Of a stretch of DNA of 13,052 nucleotides, positions 6,241-13,052 are shown one piece after another (position 1 is the first letter of the stretch; the number at the start of each line of letters is the position of its first letter). The translations under genes were made by a program, and so were the position numbers. The notes under the pieces were generated by a model. That model was not told the DNA's origin. It worked only from the letters and a program-made list of their open reading frames with translations, and ran no database searches. This DNA comes from Acanthaster planci (lineage: Eukaryota; Echinodermata; Asteroidea; Valvatida; Acanthasteridae), in the NCBI RefSeq assembly GCF_001949145.1, contig NW_019091372.1, forward strand, positions 1,377,635-1,390,686. Reading direction: 5' to 3'.

Positions 6241-9026
6241 GTAAGTATTCCTAGACCTTTATGTTTACAATTTCCATTTGCAAGGCTGTCCATTTAGGCA
6301 AAAATTGTGGTGCCTTTGACATGTTTGATGGACATTTTATGACAGCAATTGCAAAACGGAGCCATTTATTGACAACATACATGGCGCTTCATGCTTTGTT
6401 CAACAATTAACAGGGCTGGAGTGATCAGTAAACAGGTGAATGGCCGTTATTTGGTTAATGTGATTAAAAAAATGTCACTTTAGGATGTGGCATTCTTTCC
6501 ATATATTCTGAGAAGTTGTATAGACTTCAGTAATTTTGATTCATCGTCACAGCTCACAGATGGTTGCTTTGGGAAGCATTGTTCTTCCATGTGTTGGCCT
6601 ACTTCTGAAGTTCTGTTTTTGTTGATATAAGAGTATTTTGTTTTGTTTTTTATTGTTTTAAGTTTTAATTCTTTTGTTGTCATCTCCATCAAATCATCTA
6701 TGTAAGGTTGCTGGCTAGGCATGTGTTTGGGGAAGATTTGTACCATTCATTATTGGGTCTGCTCATTTGACAACAGTGTTTGATGTCACACAGTCGTGGC
6801 TTTCCTTCAAGTGGCAGGCTGCTATCGCTTGCTCTGTGCTGTAACTAACTGTGGGTTCCGACGTCCGCTATTGGAGTGGAGTGGACATCCGGTACCCCCA
6901 GAACCGTGGGATCCGACGTCCGGTCCGCTCCCTCATGGGAGCCGAGCGGACGTCCGGTACCCCCAGAACTGTGGGATCCGACGTCCGGTCCGCTCCCTCA
7001 TGGGAGCGCAGCAGACGTCGGACCCCACAGTTCTGGGGGTTGATCGATGGTACAAAAGAAAAAGAATAATTTGCGAAGTGTTAAAAATTTTACGCATCTA
7101 TCAGAACAATGCCAATGGATAATACATCTATCCTACTGGATTCTAAATGAGAATAGAACCCGCTTAAAAATTAATCGGATAAATGTCCATTTCGGGTGAA
7201 CTTGAGGTGAAATCGCAAATCCATCAAGAGGCGATATTTCTGCAAACTTTGACTGCCCATACAAGTTGCAGGCAAAATTAGAGTAGTCTATCATGTCTAT
7301 TGCAGTTGAACAGCCATGACAGCCATGAGATTTCTCCTCAGTTCAGCAGATTTAAGATTGAAAAAAAAAATTGCTGGGGGAAATATGCCTAAATTAACTT
7401 TGCCAGTAACAAGTTTGGGCACACGTGCAGTGCAACCCCGCTTGCCGGTGTTTGTAAGTTTACTGTAAGTTCCCCCCTTTGCCTGCATGCATGCACAGTG
7501 TGTAATTGAAACGTGCAGCAACGTTTGCATGGGACACTGCATTGTATGACCTCTTCATCTGAACAGGAGTTCAGTACTGAACAACAGTTGCCCCTCAGGA
7601 AGTACACTTTATGTTGTGATAAGCACACGTATCCAGTGGGCTTTTACTTCGCAAACTGTCCATAGTAATGTTAGCGCTTTCTTCTAAATCTGTGCACCTT
7701 AGCTTCATGGACAAGCCATCATGCATGCTATGGTAAGTGCTCATTTCCTTGTACATGATATGCTGTTTTTATTTTTAATGCCATGACGTCACAAGGAAAC
7801 ATCATAAGTTTTCTTGTATTTTCATTTCAACGCTAGATCATGGAGAACCGCCGCGATTTTCTTTGCAAACACCTGCGAACACAGCCTGCAAGATTGCAGC
7901 TTCACCTTTCACTTTTGTTCTTCACGGCTTGCTTTCACATGATTATTTTGGGAGTTTTGCTGGAAAGCGTTTTGACTTGAACATTTTATTTCTCGTCTCA
8001 ATTTGTAATACATCTTGCATTGTGCCGACTTTATAATTGATGATGAGGCCCACTACAGGGAAGAAGTTGTTCGTTGTTGGGCCGGTTGGACCAATCCATA
8101 GTATTATTGAACCACCATTACATGTACTTGTAGATGGCTTAAATCAACAGATATGCACACCACGTTATGGGAAAATTACCAGTGTGTGATTGGGTAACAT
8201 ACAAGTTATTCATAGCTTTGTTTTGACAAGCCAATCTTGCAGTTTCACTTTTGTCACAAAGTTGCATGATACTAACTAAATATGTTATCACAAGTTTCCT
8301 CTTTTTCCTTCATTTCAGACTAAATCATCAGTCGTGTTCCTCTGTCCTTGCCTGGTTTCTGCCTTGGTCTTTCTTCTATATTGGACCCCCCGGGGTGAGC
8401 CCCCCTGCCCCATTGGCGTGGTCTACAAGTGCCTGCCAATCCTGTTCCTCTGCATGTACGTTGGGGCTGAGATCTTCTTCAGTGGCATCTCCCGGTACTC
8501 CGCTTGCATAATGCTCGGCCTGCTGTTCTCGGGGACCGGGGATGCCTACATGGTCTACCAGAGGGACTACTTCATCCACGGCATGCTGGCCTTCGGTGCA
8601 GCGCACCTGTTCTACGCCGTGGCATTCCACGAACGGCGGATGTGGTGGAAGTTTGTGGTCTTCTATACGCCGTTCAACGTCGTCATGTTTACCATCCTTG
8701 CACCTCGAGTCAGTTTTCAGGTGTTCGTCCCCGGGTGTTTCTATGGCCTACTCATCACCTTGATGCTGTGGCGGGCGGCTGCTCGCCTGGACTTCAGCAA
8801 CCCCTCCGCATCCAAACTCTGCGCCTTAGCGGGAGCACTCCTGTTCTTGGCCTCAGACACAGTTCTGTCGCTGAATAAGTTCGCAGTACCGTTGCCCTAT
8901 GCTCAGTACATCATCATGACGACGTATTACTCGTCCCAGTTTCTCATCACCGTATCCGTCCACAAAGAAGTTGAAAAACACGGAGTAACGGCTGCATTAA
9001 ACGATGGTCTCAAAAAGAACAATTAA
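6223..9026 (+). CDS. TMEM86-type lysoplasmalogenase (YhhN family), copy 1, two exons
   Basis: A multi-pass membrane enzyme family that cleaves the vinyl-ether bond of lysoplasmalogens to a fatty aldehyde and a glycerophospho-base. Exons 6223-6240 and 8319-9026 join in phase 0 (donor GTAAGT, acceptor CATTTCAG) to give 241 residues, the usual family length. About eight hydrophobic segments span residues 10 to 218. Conserved features are GTGDAYMVY with Asp81, DYFIHG with His93, AAHLFYAVAF, LASDTVLSLNKF with Asp186, and PYAQYIIMTTYYSSQ. The two Asp residues match the pair proposed as catalytic in this family. The start has a good context (AAGATGG). The C-terminus ends KKNN, a canonical KKXX ER-retrieval signal. 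A second copy follows on the same strand. Whether it corresponds to TMEM86A or TMEM86B cannot be told. Confidence 0.92.
6241..8318 (+). other. TMEM86 copy 1 intron
   Basis: About 2.1 kb, mostly AT-rich, interrupted by the GC-rich foldback repeat at 6851-7040. The remainder holds nothing I can identify. The minus-strand frames near 6480-6746 and 7297-7628 show no family resemblance. Confidence 0.8.
6851..7040. repeat. GC-rich 65-bp tandem repeat with inverted end (foldback)
   Basis: Two near-identical 65-bp units start at 6885 and 6950 (ACRTCCGGTACCCCCAGAAC...). A degenerate partial unit precedes them at 6851-6884 (GTGGGTTCCGACGTCCG). The last unit is followed by an inverted copy: 7014-7040 is the reverse complement of 6959-6985 with 26 of 27 positions paired. 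The 28-base loop contains another perfect stem, CGCTCCC-TCAT-GGGAGCG at 6991-7008. Its base composition stands out sharply from the AT-rich intron. It may be a MITE fragment or a satellite seed. Confidence 0.85.
8319..9026 (+). CDS. TMEM86 copy 1, coding exon 2 (enzyme body)
   Basis: Follows a pyrimidine-rich acceptor (TCCTTCATTTCAG) and opens TKSSVVFLCPCLVSALVFLL. It holds the complete YhhN domain and ends KKNN before TAA at 9024-9026. Confidence 0.95.
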   Translation, partial: TKSSVVFLCPCLVSALVFLLYWTPRGEPPCPIGVVYKCLPILFLCMYVGAEIFFSGISRYSACIMLGLLFSGTGDAYMVYQRDYFIHGMLAFGAAHLFYAVAFHERRMWWKFVVFYTPFNVVMFTILAPRVSFQVFVPGCFYGLLITLMLWRAAARLDFSNPSASKLCALAGALLFLASDTVLSLNKFAVPLPYAQYIIMTTYYSSQFLITVSVHKEVEKHGVTAALNDGLKKNN

Positions 9027-9404
9027 CACATGTCTTTGAGAAGGATGTAGAGGGACGTTTGTAGATGTGCATACGTGTATTTGTACGAAATGTCCAAGGA
9101 CTGTTGGCTCAACTGAATTAGTTATTTTTAATTTAAATTGTAAAAAGACTTACGGATACAAATAGAAGCATCTGAAAAGAATTTTGAAGCACTTTGTATT
9201 CATGATGAATAGACACATTTGTTGTGGTATTCAGCACATAACAACACGTGCAGAAAGTTGGACAATATACATGTCTTAGCAATTGACAAAGTTGAGGTCA
9301 GAACTTCAAATATTTATGGAAGGATAGGTTCCTATGTAGAACGAAAAGCTGTTCTTTAATTTGTTCCTCAACATTTTCTAGTCAGGCCGCAAAGTGCTGG
9401 CAAC

Positions 9405-9425
9405 ATGGTTCCCCACTTAGTGAAG
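9405..9425 (+). CDS. TMEM86 copy 2, candidate coding exon 1 (MVPHLVK)
   Basis: ATG in a good context (CAACATGG) is followed by seven codons and a donor AAG/GTCGGT, which is below consensus. Phase 0 fits the body exon. The MV...VK pattern before the junction resembles the vertebrate TMEM86A N-terminus (MVSPVTVVK). No better ATG-plus-donor combination was found between 9027 and 10770. Confidence 0.45.
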
Positions 9426-11517
9426 GTCGGTGCGTGTGAAGAGCCAGACACGGCTTTTGTTAAGCAGACGCTGAAAGCTCAAATTTTTATTACAAAGCAA
9501 AAGCAAAGATTAAAGGTTGCTATTAAAAGTTGAGTGACACTTCAAGAAGTTTGGAGTTAGAATTGGATTTTGTTTGATTTAGATGTGCATTATTTTGATT
9601 GAAATATTTCTTTTGTAAGGAAGCTCCCTTTTCTTTTTGTAAGTGTTCATTTATATAATTTTTTGAAGGTTTTTGGGATCACTGTAGATTTGAAGTCTCT
9701 TATAAAAGGTTATTACGTGTACTGTGTTTAATTTAATTTGTGTACTGATTTTCTCTGCTTGACATGGAGGGTCGAATTCCAGGGCACTAAAAAAATAAAT
9801 CTAGGCAATCCAGACTACACACGCAGAACGATCATCACTAACTGGTATTGTCTGCGTGAGGTCGGATCGAACCAAAGCATGCAGTCAGAGTCGACCCCCC
9901 ACATTTGGTGATGTTTTGTCAAAAGTTACAAAAGTCTATGGACACACTTGTACATGCAGCTGGATGATACCAGTTTGCTGGGGTACGGCCCCGGTCAGTG
10001 GTATCAAAGATTTGGGAGATAGCACATCACAGATTTTGAAATTTGGGCAGGATGTGACCCAGTGCAAATACGGTTTATTGAGTGTGCCTGATCTGCACTT
10101 TGTGGTTGCTGTGTTTCTAGGCCAATTGATTACATTTGGCCTTTCACACAGTCGCGTTACTTTCAAAACCAGGACAAGGCTGAAAAGGAAGCATGCCTCG
10201 AAAGGGTGTGGAAGACATAAACCACAGCATATCAGAAACGTGCACCAGAAATCCCTTCCTAGCATACCTAAGGAAAATTGTACCCAATTATTTAAAAAAA
10301 AAACAGTCTAACAGTGTTTTGGTAACTGATTACAGAACAGGTTTGACTCAATCTTCCTCCTTAACATTCTGGTAGGCTTTAAGTTACACCCATTCTAATG
10401 TGAAGTTCGACAATGCATTTGAAAATGAGGGGAAAGAATATTGAGGTGCCTAGTTATGTTGTCATTCCATAATTTATAACGTGCATCCATTCTTGCCCGT
10501 GGCCAAATAAAAGTAAAAAATCTTTCATTTCAGTGCAGTTGAGACTTCTGAAGTTTGCCGATGTGCTCACTATCTGCACACATGGTTGGAAACATTTCCA
10601 ACAAAATGATCCCACGTTGAGAGATCTTTGGAGCGGATCAGGTTGCCCCAAGGGCAGAATTCTCAAGACTTTCCTTCACCGTAGCATCTCAGATGGCCTC
10701 TCAGTCTAAACATGTATCCCGAGTATTTAACCCACCCTGTGTGACTTTGTATCCATTTCTCTACCTGCAGCTACAATCCACAGGTCTGCGACTTCTGCCC
10801 TTCATCAACTCCTCCCTGATCTACCTGCTCCACTGGCTGCCCCAGCGCAACGCCCCCTCCCCCTGGGGCATCCTGCTCAAGTGCCTGCCCATCATCTTCC
10901 TGTGCATCTTCGTGGGCAGCTACCTCTACCGCAGCGGCTTCAGCCGCAAGCAGCGCTACTCCATCTGCATCCTGACGGGCCTGATCTTCTCTGGGCTGGG
11001 CGACGCCTGCCTGGTCTACAACAAGGACTTTTTTATCCACGGCCTGCTGTTCTTTGCCGTCACCCACTTCCTGTACAGTATGGCCTTCCACGGCAAGCCC
11101 TACCGCTTTGGATTTCTCCTGGTCATCCTTCCCGTCTTCGCCTGCGTCTACAAGGTCCTCTATCCCGGACTGAAAGGCCCGTTGATCTACCTCTGCGTCA
11201 TCTACGGCCTTCTCATCATCATCATGTTCTGGAGGGCCTTGGCCCGCATCAACTTCGCGGTCCTTTCCTGGACCAAGACCTTTGCCTGCATGGGCGCCCT
11301 GCTCTTCGTCATCTCAGACACAGTCCTGGCCATCAACAAGTTCACGGTACCCATCCCTTATGGTCACCATATCATCATGACGACGTACTACACTGCCCAG
11401 CTGGGCATCGCGCTGTCCGTTGTCCCGGAACTGGAGAAGAGCTGTGAAGACGAGCCTCAGAAACCTTGCAGTCAACCCAAGACATCCAACAACAGGAAGA
11501 GAATCAAGTCATCTTAA
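9405..11517 (+). CDS. TMEM86-type lysoplasmalogenase (YhhN family), copy 2, two exons
   Basis: A paralogue of the upstream gene; roughly half of the residues look identical by eye in the core (not computed). The body exon is 10771-11517. The proposed first exon 9405-9425 (MVPHLVK, donor GTCGGT) joins it in phase 0 for 255 residues. Conserved features are SGLGDACLVY with Asp85, DFFIHG with His97, VTHFLYSMAF, FVISDTVLAINKF with Asp190, and HHIIMTTYYTAQ. About eight hydrophobic segments are visible. Relative to copy 1 it has a KQ insertion after SGFSR and a longer polar tail ending KRIKSS, in which Arg at -5 and Lys at -3 resemble a KXKXX retrieval signal. The first exon is less certain than the body. 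Alternatives are splicing from exon 1 of copy 1, or a start at 10693 in frame with the body exon. Confidence 0.88.
9426..10770 (+). other. TMEM86 copy 2 intron (inferred)
   Basis: AT-rich sequence between the candidate first exon and the body exon. The open frame at 9856-10311 has no recognisable domain, and its N-terminal Ser/Thr/Arg-rich composition looks random. No RNA gene or clear mobile element was seen. Confidence 0.5.
9509..9527 (+). terminator. Candidate poly(A) signals for TMEM86 copy 1
   Basis: ATTAAA occurs at 9509-9514 and 9522-9527; a canonical AATAAA follows at 9794-9799. I saw none of these hexamers in the first 480 bases after the stop codon. Use of any of them is inferred. 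Confidence 0.35.
10771..11517 (+). CDS. TMEM86 copy 2, coding exon 2 (enzyme body)
   Basis: Starts LQSTGLRLLPFINSSLIYLL after a strong acceptor (TTTCTCTACCTGCAG) and ends at TAA 11515-11517. The third codon positions are markedly GC-rich compared with the flanks, which also produces long spurious frames on the other strand and in another forward frame. Confidence 0.95.
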   Translation, partial: LQSTGLRLLPFINSSLIYLLHWLPQRNAPSPWGILLKCLPIIFLCIFVGSYLYRSGFSRKQRYSICILTGLIFSGLGDACLVYNKDFFIHGLLFFAVTHFLYSMAFHGKPYRFGFLLVILPVFACVYKVLYPGLKGPLIYLCVIYGLLIIIMFWRALARINFAVLSWTKTFACMGALLFVISDTVLAINKFTVPIPYGHHIIMTTYYTAQLGIALSVVPELEKSCEDEPQKPCSQPKTSNNRKRIKSS

Positions 11518-11552
11518 ATTCAGTGATAAAAAACTAGAAAAAAAAACAGAAA

Positions 11553-11558
11553 AATAAA
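11553..11558 (+). terminator. Poly(A) signal AATAAA near the end of TMEM86 copy 2
   Basis: A canonical hexamer 36 bases after the stop codon, within an A-rich stretch. It would give a very short 3' UTR. Another AATAAA at 12668-12673 could serve a long 3' UTR instead. Confidence 0.4.
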
Positions 11559-11763
11559 AAATAGTCGCTTCCAGAGAAAAAGACGTGCTTGCCATTTGTA
11601 CAGGGAGTCTGGGAATTAAGTTTCATTTAATATATCTGCTTTTTAAATACTACACTGTACATACATGTAGAGTCTACGGCCTTCTTCCAATGGCACCGGT
11701 ACCATTACTGAAATGGTGGTGTCTCCACTGCACATTCAGTCTTGACAAACCAAACCCTCAGCT

Positions 11764-11967
11764 TGATTGGTTTGTTCACAGAATGAAGGAGACCAATCAG
11801 AGGGCAAGATCCGTGAGCATAGCACCGCCCACCCTAAGGAAATGTAGGTGACTAACAAACAGCAACTGGGTGTTTTGGTTGGCCAATGTCCTTTCAATTT
11901 AGCACTCAAGAGGGCGGGACCACGTGGATTATGCAGACGGCCTCAGTGTGCAGTGGGGTTCACCAAT
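11764..11967. promoter_or_regulatory. CCAAT / GC-box / E-box cluster downstream of TMEM86 copy 2
   Basis: TGATTGGT (11764-11771) and ACCAATCA (11792-11799) form a perfect inverted pair. CCAAT recurs at 11883-11887 and 11963-11967, with GGGCGGG at 11912-11918 and CCACGTGG at 11920-11927. This density is typical of NF-Y/Sp-driven promoters. No gene starting here is recognisable in the window, so its target is unknown; it may serve a gene to the right. Confidence 0.35.
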
Positions 11968-12948
11968 CTCACATCATGTGGTTCAGTATTAACTTTCCTG
12001 TGTGAACTCCAGTATTATTGTCACGAGGGATTAATACGTATACTTTTCAGGCAGCTTGGTTTCTAATGCTGGATATTTGGTGCATTACAATGTACCTATA
12101 TCGGTTCAGTTTGTTTCCTGGATTTGTTTTACCTCATTCAAAGTTGCTACGTGCAGTGGCATCTGCAAACCTCAAGTCACTCTCTCCAAGCGTGAAAAGA
12201 GTGGAAGTTGATTGACATTTTGTTTAGTCTCTTTCGGCATATTCTTTTATTTCTGTGGTGTTTTCACTTGTGGGCTATGTTTTACACGAAGATTTAACTT
12301 GGGAATCAGTGTTTTTTTTGTTTTCTATTGTGTATTTGGTGGGTTATTTTTCAGATATTTTGTCAAGATTTATCAGGATTCACAGAGGGAGGGAAATCAA
12401 ACATATTTCTGTAACAAATTGCCTGGGCAGATTCCATCTATTCTGGTTAACTCTGTAAGTCAGATATTCTGCAAGAATATGCTTTACTTGTAAAGCAAGT
12501 TACGTTGTTGTGGCCATCGTTCAAATGATGAGTACCATATACTGGTTTTAATACTTATCCATTTGCTGCTGATAACTGTGAATATTTATGAGATAAATGC
12601 ATCATTGCTATTCACATTTTTGTCTTCAAAGTTTGTGGGCAATAAGGGTATTTCCATATGTCATAAAAATAAAATATTTTGCCTCACGCACAGTGTACGA
12701 TACAGTTATTTGAAATTCCTACAATGTTCAAGTCAAGGGGCTGCTACAGGAAAAAGTTGGCTCGAGTTTTTAAGTTTGAGGGAATGTTCCTTCTAGAAGC
12801 ATGCTGATCACAGATTTGTGTCGGTTTTTGTAGTCGAGACCACTTGAGACCTTTCCAAGATCACACAAGACCTCTAGTCTGAATTCAAGTCACAAGCTAT
12901 TCAAAAGAACTGCAACAAAAGAATTCCTTTGTCACTCTTCACGCTGTT
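11968..12948. other. Non-coding flank, no gene recognised
   Basis: T-rich sequence with a frame at 12212-12493 dominated by Phe and Cys that looks like chance translation. AATAAA lies at 12668-12673. Just before the edge minisatellite, 12834-12880 contains words such as GAGACCACTTGAGACC and CACACAAGACC, which resemble degenerate opposite-strand copies of the adjoining array. Confidence 0.6.
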
Positions 12949-13052
12949 GCTTGTGTCTGGTCTTGTGTCTGGTCCTGTGTCTGGTCTTGTGTCTGGTCTT
13001 GTGTCTGGTCTTGTGTCTGGTCTTGTGTCTGGTCTTGTGTCTGGTCCTGTGT
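12949..13052. repeat. 12-bp minisatellite TCTTGTGTCTGG, at least 8.6 copies
   Basis: Units begin at 12949 (GCTTGTGTCTGG) and continue every 12 bases to the right edge, with TCC variants at 12973 and 13045. The array is truncated by the window end, so its copy number is a minimum. Confidence 0.95.

Noticed and set aside
6796-7122. 108-residue frame across the GC-rich repeat
   Set aside because: It is open only because the repeat lacks stops. The 65-bp period shifts frame with each unit, so the unit is not a protein repeat.
8376-8878. Overlapping frames within TMEM86 copy 1 exon 2
   Set aside because: Same cause: shadow frames of a real conserved coding exon.
9860-9880. GGTTCGATCC-like word on the minus strand (possible tRNA T-arm)
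   Set aside because: The T-stem does not pair beyond the first base and no anticodon or acceptor arm is present.
9856-10311. 151-residue frame in the copy 2 intron
   Set aside because: No recognisable family, no good splice or promoter context, and composition that looks random.
10693-10770. In-frame ATG extension of the TMEM86 copy 2 body exon (MASQSKHV...)
   Set aside because: The stretch just before 10771 is a strong pyrimidine tract plus CAG acceptor, and the family N-terminus is short with an intron at this place. The open frame there looks accidental, though an alternative start cannot be excluded.
10771-11447. Long frames on the opposite strand (10771-11091) and in another forward frame (10881-11447)
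   Set aside because: They are shadows of the GC-rich third positions of the TMEM86 copy 2 exon and show no domain.
12212-12493. Phe/Cys-rich 93-residue frame, could suggest a membrane peptide
   Set aside because: T-rich DNA gives such translations by chance; there is no conserved motif.

Overview
The window reads as nuclear DNA of an animal. Coding exons carry GT/AG splice junctions, introns are long and AT-rich, and the two protein families present (ribosomal protein eS10/RPS10 and TMEM86 lysoplasmalogenase) are laid out with animal-style intron positions. The coding exons are GC-richer than the surrounding DNA, and small cut-and-paste transposon remnants and minisatellites sit in the non-coding parts. 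A marine invertebrate, perhaps a deuterostome, would fit, but this is an impression and not a demonstration. There are no bacterial operons, CRISPR arrays, tRNA or rRNA genes that I can see.

Left half, minus strand (about 5010 down to 1): the gene for 40S ribosomal protein S10, read right to left. I reconstruct a probable non-coding TOP-type first exon (4975-5010) and four coding exons (3865-4006, 2906-3083, 848-910, 452-516). All junction phases agree. The last coding exon, expected to hold the Gly/Arg-rich C-terminus, is not in the window and should lie beyond its left edge. Intron 3 (911-2905) holds two small non-autonomous DNA transposon candidates: a 702-bp pogo/Tc1-mariner-type element flanked by TA, and a 577-bp piggyBac-type element flanked by TTAA. 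The last, partial intron contains a 24-bp minisatellite at the window edge.

Middle (5011-6222): spacer between head-to-head genes. It contains an irregular TTTCCCAC-type repeat and then a compact promoter with a CRE (TGACGTCA), a perfect 10-bp E-box palindrome GTCACGTGAC, a second CACGTG and a TATA-like box.

Right half, plus strand: two tandem TMEM86-family genes. Each has a tiny first coding exon and a single large second exon joined in phase 0: copy 1 = 6223-6240 + 8319-9026 (241 aa), copy 2 = candidate 9405-9425 + 10771-11517 (255 aa). Both keep the conserved GD and SD aspartate motifs and NKF/TTYY motifs of the family, and both end in a dibasic C-terminal signal resembling ER retrieval motifs. 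The intron of copy 1 carries a GC-rich 65-bp tandem repeat that folds back on itself. Downstream of copy 2 there is a CCAAT/GC-box cluster of unknown purpose and, at the right edge, a 12-bp minisatellite.

I found no wholly new biological system. The points most worth a second look are the tandem lysoplasmalogenase pair (possible alternative last exons of one locus), its CLEAR/CRE-like promoter, the two transposon-like elements inside a ribosomal protein gene intron, and the nested foldback repeat.
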